Notes under the pieces: generated by a model
What the model saw: only the letters and a program-made list of their open reading frames with translations
Database searches by the model: none
Told to the model about the DNA's origin: nothing
Made by a program: the position numbers and the translations under genes
Assembly: GCA_043769295.1 (NCBI GenBank)
Contig: JAYVJL010000061.1
Span: forward strand, 1 to 64,000
Length of the DNA: 64,000 nt
Direction: 5' to 3'
Origin: Aalborgiella sp043769295
GTDB taxonomy: Bacteria; Pseudomonadota; Gammaproteobacteria; Burkholderiales; Burkholderiaceae_C
Part shown: piece after piece, positions 17,640 through 25,984 of the stretch
Position numbering within the stretch: the stretch's first letter is position 1
Layout: each line of letters begins with the position of its first letter

Positions 17640-17706
17640 ACGTTCTCCCGCTGCAAGCCAGCTGTTCTGTTCAGAAAAAAGACAATCGTATCTTCTCTTA
17701 TGCAAA

Positions 17707-17735
17707 AAGCCGCTTGGGTTTCCCCAAGCGGCTTT
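17707..17735 (-). terminator. Rho-independent terminator of the porin gene
   Basis: A 12-bp stem AAGCCGCTTGGG / CCCAAGCGGCTT with a five-base loop, followed on the minus strand by TTTTT. It lies 41 bp beyond the porin stop. Confidence 0.85.
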
Positions 17736-17775
17736 AATATCTTCTTAAATACCACTGGCTTACGCCAGCGTTATA

Positions 17776-18849
17776 TTAGAAAGAGTGGCGAACGCCGAAG
17801 TCGTAGCCAGTTGAGCTGCCATTGACTGAAGTTGCAGAATTGTTCAGAGCTTGAGAAGCGCCGCCGGTGTTGGTTGTACGAGCAACTGTAGTGTACAAAG
17901 CTGTACGCTTAGACAAGTTGTGCACATAACCCAAAGCAAACTTGTTGGTTTTTGGTGTACCGGCTGCGTCTGTCTTGTATGAAGAGAAAGCAGCGCGGAT
18001 TTCGCCAGCGCCGATAGGTGCAGTGACGCCAGCCAAGAAGCCTTTGCCAGTCAAAGAACCGTTTTTGTCTTGATCATACAAACCCATGATTTTGGCTACG
18101 CCGAAGTCATAGCTCGCACCAGCGTTGGTAGTCGTGATATCGCCAGCAGCGTACTTGATTTTGCTGTAGTTCACTGCAGCGCTGATTGGACCAGCTGCAT
18201 AACCTACACGCACGCCCATAGCGTTACCATCTTTGGTGCCAGTAGAAGCGTTTTCGCCCATTGCGTATTGCAATTGGCCATTGAAACCGCCCAAGTTGCC
18301 TGGCAAGAAGTAGGCAAGGGAGTTAGATACACGAACTGCTGTTGGGCCACCCAATGAAGAGTTGATAGTTTGTGTTGTACCCACGCCATTTGTTCCAAAC
18401 GGATCATACACAGTATGGTTCCAGAATGCTGTAGAGTAGTCACGACCTAAACGAACTTCACCGAAGCCGCCACCAAGGCTAACTGTCGAACGGCGGTTGA
18501 ATGTCAAGCCTTGTGAACCAGCGCGGACTTGAGCGTTGGCACCAGAAGTTGCGTTGAATGCGCCAACAGCTTGGTTGTTCATATTAGTAGCTGTGCCTGA
18601 ACCGTTGTCGTTGTTCACGCCGGCTTCGAGCCAGAAGCTTGCGTTCATGCCGCCACCGAGGTCTTCAGTGCCTTTGAAACCCAAACGGCTAGAGTTCAAG
18701 CCAGAGTTGGTCAATTGTTGCATGTTGGATACGTCGCCACGGCCGAAAGCCAAAGTTGCGTCAACGACACCAAACAGAGTCACAGATGATTGTGCAAATG
18801 ATGCGCCAGAAGCGGCCAACACTGCCAATGCCAATAGGGTTTTTTTCAT
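17776..18849 (-). CDS. Outer-membrane porin (Burkholderiales type)
   Basis: A 357-residue trimeric beta-barrel porin. Residues 1-19 (MKKTLLALAVLAASGASFA) are a signal peptide; the mature protein begins QSSVTLFGVVDATLAFG, the standard first strand of Porin_4 proteins, and ends in phenylalanine (YDFGVRHSF), the outer-membrane insertion signal. The conserved RLGFKGTEDLGGGMNASFWLE and GFGEVRLGRDY segments are present. Codon choice (GTT, GCT, AAC rich) differs from neighbours, as expected of a highly expressed gene. TTGGAGAA precedes the start. A strong terminator follows. Confidence 0.95.
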   Translation of the reverse strand: MKKTLLALAVLAASGASFAQSSVTLFGVVDATLAFGRGDVSNMQQLTNSGLNSSRLGFKGTEDLGGGMNASFWLEAGVNNDNGSGTATNMNNQAVGAFNATSGANAQVRAGSQGLTFNRRSTVSLGGGFGEVRLGRDYSTAFWNHTVYDPFGTNGVGTTQTINSSLGGPTAVRVSNSLAYFLPGNLGGFNGQLQYAMGENASTGTKDGNAMGVRVGYAAGPISAAVNYSKIKYAAGDITTTNAGASYDFGVAKIMGLYDQDKNGSLTGKGFLAGVTAPIGAGEIRAAFSSYKTDAAGTPKTNKFALGYVHNLSKRTALYTTVARTTNTGGASQALNNSATSVNGSSTGYDFGVRHSF

Positions 18850-19053
18850 TTAAAAATTCTCCAAGGTTAAACATAGGGCACCGGTCTACAAAACAACTTT
18901 CGTCACATTATTAGATGCCCGGGCCAACCCCCTTTCGGGAAGTTGGGTCTATTGCACCAGAGCTGGCCTGTCCGCGCAAACGATTTGGCTAAAATAGTCA
19001 TGTTTAAATGCAAATATGTTGCTTAGCTGCAACAAGCCAACAGGAATGCCACC

Positions 19054-19680
19054 ATGAATCCTTTCATCACCGCTTTTGACAGCAGCCTGCGCACCTTATT
19101 TGCCGAGCCGCGGGCGTCCAAACCGTGTCCGCAGCCCGCGACGGTGGATGAGCACCCCAGCGCCTTGAGCGTGGCCGAAAAAGCCCGGGCGGGCGCGTTG
19201 ATGCGGGTCAACCACGTGGGCGAGATCTGCGCCCAGGCGCTATACACGGCGGGCGCGTTGGCGACGCAAAATGCAGCGACTCGGGCACACTTCCTGGCTG
19301 CTGCGCGTGAAGAAATGGACCACCTGGCCTGGACCAAAACCCGCCTGGACGAACTGGGCGAGCGCCCCAGTCTGCTGAATCCGCTGTGGTATGCCGGTGC
19401 GTTTGGCCTGGGATTGGTGGCGGGCCGGCTGGGCGATGCCGTGAGCTATGGCTTTGTGGATGAGACGGAAAAGCAGGTGGAAGCCCATTTGCGCAGCCAC
19501 CTGGATTTGCTGCCTGCGGGCGACCATGCCTCCCGCGCCATCGTGGCGCAGATGGAGGCAGACGAGGCGCGCCATGGCGAACAGGCGCGTGACTTGGGCG
19601 CCATGAGCCTGCCCGCGCCCGTCAAAGCACTGATGTCAGCCGCCGCCAAGGTGATGACGACAACCGCGCATTACATTTAG
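19054..19680 (+). CDS. coq7: Ubiquinone biosynthesis diiron hydroxylase Coq7
   Basis: Coq7 adds the C6 hydroxyl to the demethoxyubiquinone ring in the last steps of ubiquinone synthesis. The 208-residue protein shows the diiron ligand pattern of the family: E57 in RVNHVGEICAQALY, E87 and H90 in EEMDH, E139 in DETEKQVEAH, and E171 and H174 in EADEARHG. A hydrophobic stretch near 112-124 is the membrane-contact segment. AGGAATG precedes the start. It is divergent from the porin gene. Confidence 0.95.
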   Translation: MNPFITAFDSSLRTLFAEPRASKPCPQPATVDEHPSALSVAEKARAGALMRVNHVGEICAQALYTAGALATQNAATRAHFLAAAREEMDHLAWTKTRLDELGERPSLLNPLWYAGAFGLGLVAGRLGDAVSYGFVDETEKQVEAHLRSHLDLLPAGDHASRAIVAQMEADEARHGEQARDLGAMSLPAPVKALMSAAAKVMTTTAHYI

Positions 19681-19707
19681 CCAAAATCATCCATGAGCCC
19701 ACGCCTG

Positions 19708-19806
19708 TCATTCCCGCGCAGGCGGGAATCCATAGGGCGGCTACAGTCACAAACATTGGCAGGAGGTCTGTTCATCTCATGGATTCCCGCCTGCGCGGGA
19801 ATGACG
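19708..19806. repeat. Inverted-repeat element of the dRS3-like 'ATTCCCGC...GCGGGAAT' type
   Basis: Two outward copies of TCATTCCCGCGCAGGCGGGA-type sequence (19708-19735 and 19777-19806) in inverted orientation flank about 40 bp of unrelated DNA. Each arm is itself palindromic (ATTCCCGCGCAGGCGGGAAT). This is a very widespread small repeat in proteobacteria; translated it gives the familiar spurious VIPAQAGIH / MDSRLRGND. Confidence 0.85.
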
Positions 19807-19811
19807 CGAAT

Positions 19812-19859
19812 GCTATAAATAATATAGCATTTTAGGCAATAAATACGCCGGCTAAAGTC
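19812..19859 (+). repeat. Interspersed 48-bp repeat, copy F (intergenic)
   Basis: GCTATAAATAATATAGC is an almost perfect hairpin, followed by GGCAATAAATACGCCGGCTA, the best match to the consensus core. It lies directly beside the dRS3-like element between coq7 and the OsmC gene. It has stops in both frames used by genic copies. Confidence 0.9.
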
Positions 19860-19911
19860 AAATTTATGCAAATTTATCCAACTTTTGGCGTTGTTTGGCG
19901 TTTTTTGACGT

Positions 19912-20361
19912 TTACAGTTCCAGCAACTCAAAACTGGTGCTGATGTGCGCTGTTTTGCCCAGCATGATGCTGGCGGAGCAGTATTTTTCATGGCTCATGG
20001 CAATCGCCCGCTCGACCGCGCTGGCCGGTATGCCTTTGCCTTGCACAGTGAAATGCATGTTGATGACGGTGAAAACCTTGGGGTCGACCTCGGCGCGGTC
20101 GGCGGCTATCTTGACTGAGCACCCTTGCACCGCGTGGCGGCCGCGCTTCAAAATCAACACCACGTCATAGGCCGAACAGCCGCCCATGCCGGCCAGCAGC
20201 AGCTCCATCGGGCGCGGCGCGAGGTTTTGGCCGCCGTTGTCGGGTTTGGCCGCGTCAGGCGCGCCATCCATGCTGACCATGTGGCCGCTGCCGGTTTCGG
20301 CCACAAAGCCCATCTTCGAGCGTGCGCCCACATTTCCGGTCCAGCTAACGGTGCATTCCAT
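19912..20361 (-). CDS. OsmC/Ohr family protein
   Basis: A 149-residue thiol peroxidase-fold protein. The two reactive cysteines expected in the family are present: C62 in GMGGCSAYDV and C128 in HEKYCSASIML. Family members reduce organic hydroperoxides in the cytosol; this subtype (starting MECTVSWTGN) is close to YhfA-like OsmC proteins whose substrate is not settled. The ATG at 20361 with AGGAAAA upstream is chosen over the longer frame from 20406. It converges with coq7 across about 230 bp of repeats. Confidence 0.85.
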   Translation of the reverse strand: MECTVSWTGNVGARSKMGFVAETGSGHMVSMDGAPDAAKPDNGGQNLAPRPMELLLAGMGGCSAYDVVLILKRGRHAVQGCSVKIAADRAEVDPKVFTVINMHFTVQGKGIPASAVERAIAMSHEKYCSASIMLGKTAHISTSFELLEL

Positions 20362-20483
20362 GTTGTTTTTTCCTAAATTCGTCGCAAAAAATGCACATAG
20401 TCGCAAAAAGGCACATTTTTTGAGGGTTTACTCTAAGTTATTTGATGCAATGCAGCATTTTTTGTTTACACTGACATCAAGCA

Positions 20484-20602
20484 GAAGGTCATCCAAGCAG
20501 TTTCAAGCGACTCAGTTTAAGCGACCTCTTGCACCGATTGTCTCCTCCATCCTCCGAAAAGATGGATTAAGCCCCAAGCTGCAAAGCTCGGGGCTTTTTT
20601 TT
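20484..20602 (+). ncRNA. Candidate small RNA upstream of ilvA
   Basis: The 240 bp between the OsmC gene and ilvA contain no reading frame but end in a strong Rho-independent terminator. Upstream of it is a second hairpin, TCCATC / GATGGA (20546-20551, 20561-20566), whose loop and flank are rich in CTCC, able to pair with ribosome-binding sites. A possible promoter is TTGATG ... TACACT in 20440-20470. The layout is that of a short trans-acting RNA or a leader RNA of ilvA. Start and expression are unproven. Confidence 0.35.
20569..20602 (+). terminator. Rho-independent terminator before ilvA
   Basis: AAGCCCC-AAGCT-GCA-AAGCT-CGGGGCTT forms a stable stem followed by a run of eight T. It ends only 32 bp before the ilvA start, so it terminates something transcribed toward ilvA. 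Confidence 0.8.
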
Positions 20603-20633
20603 GCGCCCATTTTGCTACGTTTATCATCAGCTT

Positions 20634-22331
20634 ATGCCTAAACACCTGACGCCGCAAGATTACCTGCAAAAAACCCTCAACGCCCGCGTCTACGATGTGG
20701 CGATTGTGTCCCCCCTGCAAACCGCCAAAAACCTGAGTCAGCGCCTGGGCAACACCGTGCTGTTCAAGCGGGAAGACCAGCAGGAGGTGCACAGCTTCAA
20801 ATTGCGCGGCGCGTACAACAAAATGGCCCATTTGACGTCGGCACAGCTGAAAAAAGGCGTGATCTGCGCCTCTGCCGGCAACCACGCCCAGGGCGTCGCG
20901 TTAAGCGCCTTCAAAATGGGCATCCGCGCCGTGATTGTGATGCCGACCACCACGCCGCAGCTCAAAATTGACGCGGTCAAAGGCTTTGGCGGCACAGAGG
21001 TTGAAGTGGTGCTGTTTGGCGAGAGTTATTCTGACGCCTACATCCACGCCGTCACGCTGGAGAAACAGCAGGGCCTGACGTTTGTCCACCCGTTTGACGA
21101 TGCCGACGTGATTGCCGGCCAGGGCACGGTGGCGATGGAGATGCTGCAGCAGCTGCAAACCCAGAATTTGGGTGAGCTGGACGCGGTTTTCGTCGCCATC
21201 GGCGGCGGCGGGCTGATCTCGGGCGTGGCGAACTACATCAAGGCGGTGAATCCGGCCATCAAGGTCATCGGTGTGCAGATGAACGACTCGAACGCGATGA
21301 TCCAGTCCGTCAAAGCCAACAAGCGGGTCACTTTGCCCGATGTAGGCCTGTTTTCAGACGGCACAGCGGTGAAACTGGTGGGTGAAGAGACCTTCCGCGT
21401 GGTCAACTCTGGGCTGGGGGACACGAAGTTGGTCGATGATTTCATCGAGGTCAACACCGACGCGGTGTGTGCGGCCATCAAAGACATTTTTACCGACACC
21501 CGCTGCATCGTCGAGCCGGCGGGCGCGCTGGCGGTGGCGGCCATCAAGCAGTACGTCGCCAAACACAAAACCAAAGGCAAAACCTACGCCGCTATTTTGT
21601 GCGGCGCAAACATGAATTTCGACCGCTTGCGCTTCGTCGCCGAGCGCGCCGAGGTCGGCGAGGAGCGCGAAGCCCTGTTTGCGGTGACCATCCCCGAAGA
21701 GCGTGGCAGCTTCAAGCGCTTTTGCGCGCTGCTGGGAACCCTGCCAGCAGGGGGGAGCTTATCGGCAGGTGGTGAATTTACTACTAAAAACATAGCTACA
21801 AAGTCAATAAATACGCCGGCTACGGTCAAAAAAACTCTTAAAAACAGCGATTTAACACCACTTTCGCAACGCAACATCACCGAATTCACCTACCGCATCA
21901 GCGATGCCAACAAAGCGCACGTATTTGTAGGTTTGACCACCACGGTGAAGGGCGAGAGCGTCAAAGTCGCCCAAACCCTGACCAAAAACGGCTTTAAGTC
22001 GCTGGATTTGACGCATGACGACCTGGCCCGCGACCACATTCGCCACATGGTGGGCGGCCACAGCACCTTGGCCAAAGACGAGCGCCTGCTGCGCTTTGAG
22101 TTCCCCGAGCGGCCGGGCGCATTGATGAAGTTCCTCTCCGCCATGCGGCCGGGCTGGAACATCAGCCTGTTCCACTACCGCAACCAAGGCGCGGACTATG
22201 GTCGCATTCTGGTCGGTCTGCAGGTGCCCGCAGCAGAAAACAAGGCTTTTGACGCGTTTTTGAAGGCGCTGGGTTATCCGTATGTGGAAGAGACAAATAA
22301 TCTGGTTTACAAGCTGTTTTTGAAGCATTAA
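20634..22331 (+). CDS. ilvA: Threonine ammonia-lyase, biosynthetic, with repeat-derived insert
   Basis: IlvA deaminates threonine to 2-oxobutyrate, the first step toward isoleucine. The PLP lysine is K56 in HSFKLRGAYNK and the phosphate-binding loop is IGGGGLISG. Two C-terminal ACT-like regulatory repeats follow (ITEFTYRISD... and RLLRFEFPERPGALMKFL...), as in the allosteric enzyme. The protein has 565 residues, about 45-50 longer than usual; the excess is at about 368-413, inside the first regulatory repeat between FCALLG and NITEFTYR, and includes TTKNIATKSINTPATV from an interspersed repeat. The ATG at 20634 is chosen because the alignment with known IlvA starts there. No ribosome-binding site is obvious. 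Confidence 0.93.
   Translation: MPKHLTPQDYLQKTLNARVYDVAIVSPLQTAKNLSQRLGNTVLFKREDQQEVHSFKLRGAYNKMAHLTSAQLKKGVICASAGNHAQGVALSAFKMGIRAVIVMPTTTPQLKIDAVKGFGGTEVEVVLFGESYSDAYIHAVTLEKQQGLTFVHPFDDADVIAGQGTVAMEMLQQLQTQNLGELDAVFVAIGGGGLISGVANYIKAVNPAIKVIGVQMNDSNAMIQSVKANKRVTLPDVGLFSDGTAVKLVGEETFRVVNSGLGDTKLVDDFIEVNTDAVCAAIKDIFTDTRCIVEPAGALAVAAIKQYVAKHKTKGKTYAAILCGANMNFDRLRFVAERAEVGEEREALFAVTIPEERGSFKRFCALLGTLPAGGSLSAGGEFTTKNIATKSINTPATVKKTLKNSDLTPLSQRNITEFTYRISDANKAHVFVGLTTTVKGESVKVAQTLTKNGFKSLDLTHDDLARDHIRHMVGGHSTLAKDERLLRFEFPERPGALMKFLSAMRPGWNISLFHYRNQGADYGRILVGLQVPAAENKAFDAFLKALGYPYVEETNNLVYKLFLKH
21780..21827 (+). repeat. Interspersed 48-bp repeat, copy G (in ilvA)
   Basis: Starts ACTACTAAAAACATAGC and continues GTCAATAAATACGCCGGCTA. 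Translated in the forward frame as TTKNIATKSINTPATV. Flanking residues on both sides are also absent from ordinary IlvA. Confidence 0.88.
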
Positions 22332-22379
22332 GACAAAATAAAATTTGTCTTGTCTATCAAATATAGACATAAAAATAAC

Positions 22380-23960
22380 ATGAAACGTTTCCGTTTAGAG
22401 AAATCCTGGTATTTACTGGCTGGCTTTGTTGGCTTGCTGTTTTTACTGTCTTTAATTCGGCCGTTATCACACCCTGACGAAAGCCGCTATGCGGAAATCG
22501 GCCGCTGGATGCTGCAAAGCGGCGATTGGCTCACCCCACGGCTCAATGGCATGCCGTTTTTTCACAAACAACCGCTGCTGTATTGGATGGAGGCGCTGTT
22601 ATACGCAACGTTTGGGGTGTACCCGTGGGTAGCCCGGTTGACACCTGTATTGCATGCGTCTTTGATGTTGCTTGCTGTCTATGCTGTATCGCGCCGTTTA
22701 GGGTCAGCAGCTTTGGCCAATCGCACAGTGGTCATGTTAGGCAGTAGCTTGGCTTTTTTAGCGGGTGGTCAATATGTCAACCATGATTTGATGGTGGCAA
22801 CTTGGATCAGCATCGCTATTGGCAGCTTTGCGATGGCTTTTATGGCTGGCGACAAGCCCAACCGCCATCTGGCTTGGTCAGGCTTTGCCGCCTGTGGTTT
22901 GGGCATTTTGAGCAAAGGACTGATCGGCATTGTTTTACCCGGGATGGTGTTGCTGATTTGGCTTGCTTGGACACGGCAACTCAAAAAAATGATCTATCTA
23001 CCCTGGTTCAGTGGTTTGACGCTGCTGGGCTTGATTGCGTTGCCTTGGTTCGTTTTGGGGGAGCAGCGCTACCCTGGCATGCTGAACTACATGTTTGGAA
23101 TGCATCATTTCCAGCGATTCACGGGTTCGAGTTTCAACAACAATCAGCCTTGGTGGTTTTATCTAACTGCCTTGGTCGTCATGTTTTTTCCATGGGTGTT
23201 TTTTTCGTTCGCGAATTTATTCAAGTTCAGTAGAGCGCAGCTTGCAGGGTCTTCAACAAACGAAGCAGAAGTGACCTCTTTTTCACCCACTGTCATCAGT
23301 CTATGCTGGATTTGGGTGATTTCAATCGTCGGTTTTTTCTCATTTCCAGCAGCCAAAGTGCTCGGTTACGCTTTGCCTGTCATACCACCATTGGCTCTAT
23401 TGGCGGCTGTCGGCTGGCAGCGAACGATGGGGCAGGTGAAACGAGAGCGTCTCTACTTTGCAGGGCTTTGTGTGATAAATATCGTCATAGCTTTAGGTAT
23501 AACAGTAGCGATGGGGATAGATACAAAGAATAAATCTGCCCTAGAAGTTGGAAAAACATATGCTTGCTTAGCCAAACCCAACGCCAAGCTGTATGTGCTG
23601 GATGGTTTTCCCTACGATTTACCTTTCGCTTTGAATGCGAGCAAACCCATGATTGTTGTACAAGATTGGGACGCTTTGCGACGCGTTAAAAGTGACAATT
23701 GGCACAGCGAATTAATAGATGCCGCTTTTTTCGACATCAACAGTACGCAAATATTGCAAGATCAGGCGCAATTAGATTTAGCCAGTTCTGAGCCCGATAA
23801 TTGGTTGTTAGCCACCGTTGGCTCCAAAAGCGAATCTCATGCAGGCTGGGTCAAAATGCGGGGAAGCAAGCATTGGGATTTATACCAATCCAAATCGACA
23901 AATACTGGCGCGGTACAGAATGAGTTACCTGCTACTACAGCAGCAAAATGCCTGCAGTGA
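22380..23960 (+). CDS. ArnT/PMT-like membrane glycosyltransferase
   Basis: A 526-residue GT-C glycosyltransferase with many transmembrane segments. The N-terminal loop carries the family signature HPDESRYAEIGRWML, with the acidic residues that bind the lipid-phosphate sugar donor, then PFFHKQPLLYWMEALLY, as in ArnT-like 4-amino-arabinose and related transferases. The acceptor may be lipid A or another envelope glycan; I cannot tell. The start at 22380 lacks a ribosome-binding site, and the 48-bp gap after ilvA holds two AT-rich hairpins (22331-22350 and 22351-22369). The second half is visibly more AT-rich than neighbours, suggesting transfer. Confidence 0.8.
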   Translation: MKRFRLEKSWYLLAGFVGLLFLLSLIRPLSHPDESRYAEIGRWMLQSGDWLTPRLNGMPFFHKQPLLYWMEALLYATFGVYPWVARLTPVLHASLMLLAVYAVSRRLGSAALANRTVVMLGSSLAFLAGGQYVNHDLMVATWISIAIGSFAMAFMAGDKPNRHLAWSGFAACGLGILSKGLIGIVLPGMVLLIWLAWTRQLKKMIYLPWFSGLTLLGLIALPWFVLGEQRYPGMLNYMFGMHHFQRFTGSSFNNNQPWWFYLTALVVMFFPWVFFSFANLFKFSRAQLAGSSTNEAEVTSFSPTVISLCWIWVISIVGFFSFPAAKVLGYALPVIPPLALLAAVGWQRTMGQVKRERLYFAGLCVINIVIALGITVAMGIDTKNKSALEVGKTYACLAKPNAKLYVLDGFPYDLPFALNASKPMIVVQDWDALRRVKSDNWHSELIDAAFFDINSTQILQDQAQLDLASSEPDNWLLATVGSKSESHAGWVKMRGSKHWDLYQSKSTNTGAVQNELPATTAAKCLQ

Positions 23961-23977
23961 GTACCATCAAGTAAAAA

Positions 23978-24946
23978 CTACCCGCCTGACTCCAACCCAA
24001 ACGCCGCATTCTTGTCCTGTCCCAAAAGCTGCACCATCTGCGGCAAAGCCAGTGCCAGTGCGGGTTTGAGGGTGAAAGACGGGTTGATGATGAACATGCC
24101 GCTGGCGGGCAGGCCGGGGCGGACAACTTCGCCTTCTGCATCGGTCGTCAGCTTGCTGGATTTGACGGTCAGCGTGGCGTGCAACCAGCTTTTGCCCATT
24201 CTGGTAGCCAGGGTTTTGAGCTTTTTCGGCAGATCATGCGCTTCAGGACGCGGGATGATGGGGTACCAGACGGCGTAGGTGCCGGTAGCGAAGCGCACCA
24301 GGGCGTCGGACACCATGGCCACCACACGGGCGTAGTCGTCCTTCATCTCGTAGCTGGGGTCGCATAACACCAGCGCACGGCGGGCGGGGGGTGGCAGAAA
24401 CTTTTTCACGCCTTCAAAGCCGTCTTGTGCCAAAACGGCGATTTTGCGGCCGGCGTTGAGCTGGGCGATGTTGGCGGCCAGGGTTTTGGCGTCGGTGGGG
24501 TGCAGCTCAAACAGCTTGAGCTTGTCGTGGTCGCGCAACAACTGCGCCATCATGAAGGGCGAGCCCGGGTAGACACGGCTGCTGCCGCCTTTGTTGAACT
24601 CGGCGATCACGTCCAGGTAGTTTTGCAACAGGGGGGCGAGTTCGACAGGTGTTGTCGGGGCTGAAGACGCAGATTTTGCTACTGTTTTAGTAGCTAATGA
24701 GGCAACCTTTACACCGGCTAGGCGTGTTTTTTTGCCTTCAATCAGCTTTTTGACACCCTCAACGGACTCGCCGCTGGTTTGTGCATAGTCGCCATCCAGA
24801 CGGTACAGTCCAGCACCGGCGTGGGTGTCGATCACCGTCAATGCGGCGTCTTTTTCAAGCATGTGGTTGAGGATGGCAATCAATGTGGCGTGTTTGAGCA
24901 CATCCGCATGGTTGCCGGCGTGAAAGGCGTGGCGATAACTGAACAT
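23978..24946 (-). CDS. rlmJ: 23S rRNA adenine-2030 N6-methyltransferase
   Basis: RlmJ methylates A2030 of 23S rRNA. The N-terminal signature MFSYRHAFHAGNHADVLKH is characteristic, the SAM-binding region contains VIDTHAGAGLY, and the catalytic motif is DPSYE near 196 (DPPYE in E. coli). At 322 residues it is about 40 longer than the E. coli protein. Part of the excess is the segment LAGVKVASLATKTVA at about 74-90, encoded by an interspersed repeat copy. It converges with the glycosyltransferase gene with 17 bp between stops. Confidence 0.93.
   Translation of the reverse strand: MFSYRHAFHAGNHADVLKHATLIAILNHMLEKDAALTVIDTHAGAGLYRLDGDYAQTSGESVEGVKKLIEGKKTRLAGVKVASLATKTVAKSASSAPTTPVELAPLLQNYLDVIAEFNKGGSSRVYPGSPFMMAQLLRDHDKLKLFELHPTDAKTLAANIAQLNAGRKIAVLAQDGFEGVKKFLPPPARRALVLCDPSYEMKDDYARVVAMVSDALVRFATGTYAVWYPIIPRPEAHDLPKKLKTLATRMGKSWLHATLTVKSSKLTTDAEGEVVRPGLPASGMFIINPSFTLKPALALALPQMVQLLGQDKNAAFGLESGG
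24678..24725 (+). repeat. Interspersed 48-bp repeat, copy H (in rlmJ)
   Basis: Perfect hairpin GCTACT-GTTTT-AGTAGC, then GGCAACCTTTACACCGGCTA. Translated on the minus strand as LAGVKVASLATKTVA, the same frame as copies A, B, E, J and K. Confidence 0.85.
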
Positions 24947-25026
24947 AGGTCAATCATAAGCGGGATAGACGCAATTTAACGCCATTTAGCGTTGCTTGGC
25001 CAAGCAGTGCTATGCCTTTGTGTAGA

Positions 25027-25055
25027 TTGTGCAATCCAAATTCACTACCTATAAT
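25027..25055 (+). promoter_or_regulatory. Sigma-70 promoter of the Yip1-family gene
   Basis: TTGTGC (25027-25032), 17-bp spacer, then a perfect TATAAT (25050-25055). The start codon follows 35 bp later with AAAGGA before it. Confidence 0.6.
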
Positions 25056-25089
25056 CATTTTAGTAACACCTATTTACAAAGGACCCGTC

Positions 25090-25965
25090 ATGGATATCGT
25101 CGCCCGTGCCAAAGCGATCACGCTCGAACCTGTCGCCACGTGGCCAGTGATTGATATCGAACAGCACGACCCAAAGTCGTTGTTTATCCCCTACATGCTG
25201 ATTTTGGCGGCGATTCCTGCCGTGGCCAGCTTTATTGGCATGTCCATCATCGGCATGGGCGGTTTTGGCTTCAACTTCCGCCTGCCTATTGGCAGCGGTC
25301 TGGCGATGATGGTGATCACCTACATCATGAGCTTGGTTATGACCTTTGGCATGGGCTGGCTGATCAGCGCTTTGGCACCGACATTTGGCGGTCAGAGCAA
25401 CTTGGTGCAAGGTCTGAAAGTGGCTGTGTTTGGCGGTACGCCGATGATGCTGGCAGGCGTGTTCAACATCATCCCGGCGCTGAGCATCGTTGGTTTGCTG
25501 GCGGCCCTGTATTCCCTCTACGTCATGTACCTGGGTCTGCCGCAGTTGATGAAAAACCCGAAAGAGAAGACCGTGGTTTATATGGTGGTGGTGGTGATTG
25601 CCAGCATCATCGCTGGCGTGGTGCTGAGCATGGTCAGCCGCGCATTCACACCGTCCATGGGTGGCATGGGACGCTATGGAGGCGGTGATGCGACCATCAG
25701 CACCCCCATGGGCGACATCAAGGTCAACTCGCAACCAGACGGCATGAAAGAGGCGCCAGCTCAGGCCACGATCACCACGCCGGCGGGTAATGCGATCATC
25801 ACGACAACCCCGGCATCGCCCGGTGCACCGGGTGCGCCTGCCGACACCGCCTCCATGACCATCAAAACGCCCGAGGGTGAGGTCAAGATTGACATGCAAA
25901 AAATGGAAGCCTTTGCCAAGCAAATGGAAACCATGGCCGCACAGATGGAAAAAAACAAGAAGTAA
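25090..25965 (+). CDS. Yip1-family membrane protein
   Basis: A 291-residue inner-membrane protein. The N-terminal part (MDIVARAKAITLEPVATWPVI) and the five or so membrane segments, with SALAPTFGGQSNLVQGLKVAVFGGTPMMLAG, match the Yip1 domain family, whose bacterial role is unknown. After the last membrane segment (about 195) comes a long soluble tail rich in threonine, proline and alanine (TTPAGN..TTTPASPGAPGAPADT) and a short charged, methionine-rich C-terminal helix ending in EKNKK. The ATG at 25090 is chosen for its ribosome-binding site; the upstream in-frame extension crosses the promoter. Confidence 0.78.
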   Translation: MDIVARAKAITLEPVATWPVIDIEQHDPKSLFIPYMLILAAIPAVASFIGMSIIGMGGFGFNFRLPIGSGLAMMVITYIMSLVMTFGMGWLISALAPTFGGQSNLVQGLKVAVFGGTPMMLAGVFNIIPALSIVGLLAALYSLYVMYLGLPQLMKNPKEKTVVYMVVVVIASIIAGVVLSMVSRAFTPSMGGMGRYGGGDATISTPMGDIKVNSQPDGMKEAPAQATITTPAGNAIITTTPASPGAPGAPADTASMTIKTPEGEVKIDMQKMEAFAKQMETMAAQMEKNKK

Positions 25966-25984
25966 GTGCTGCGTGAACTGTTTT

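Noticed and set aside
18923..18952. Hairpin-like CCAACCCCC ... GGGAAGTTGG in the porin leader
   Set aside because: Could be an attenuator, but the stem is interrupted and there is no T-run in either direction.
19677..19991. A 104-residue frame between coq7 and the OsmC gene
   Set aside because: It is a translation of the dRS3-like repeat (VIPAQAGIH, MDSRLRGND), a well-known spurious annotation.
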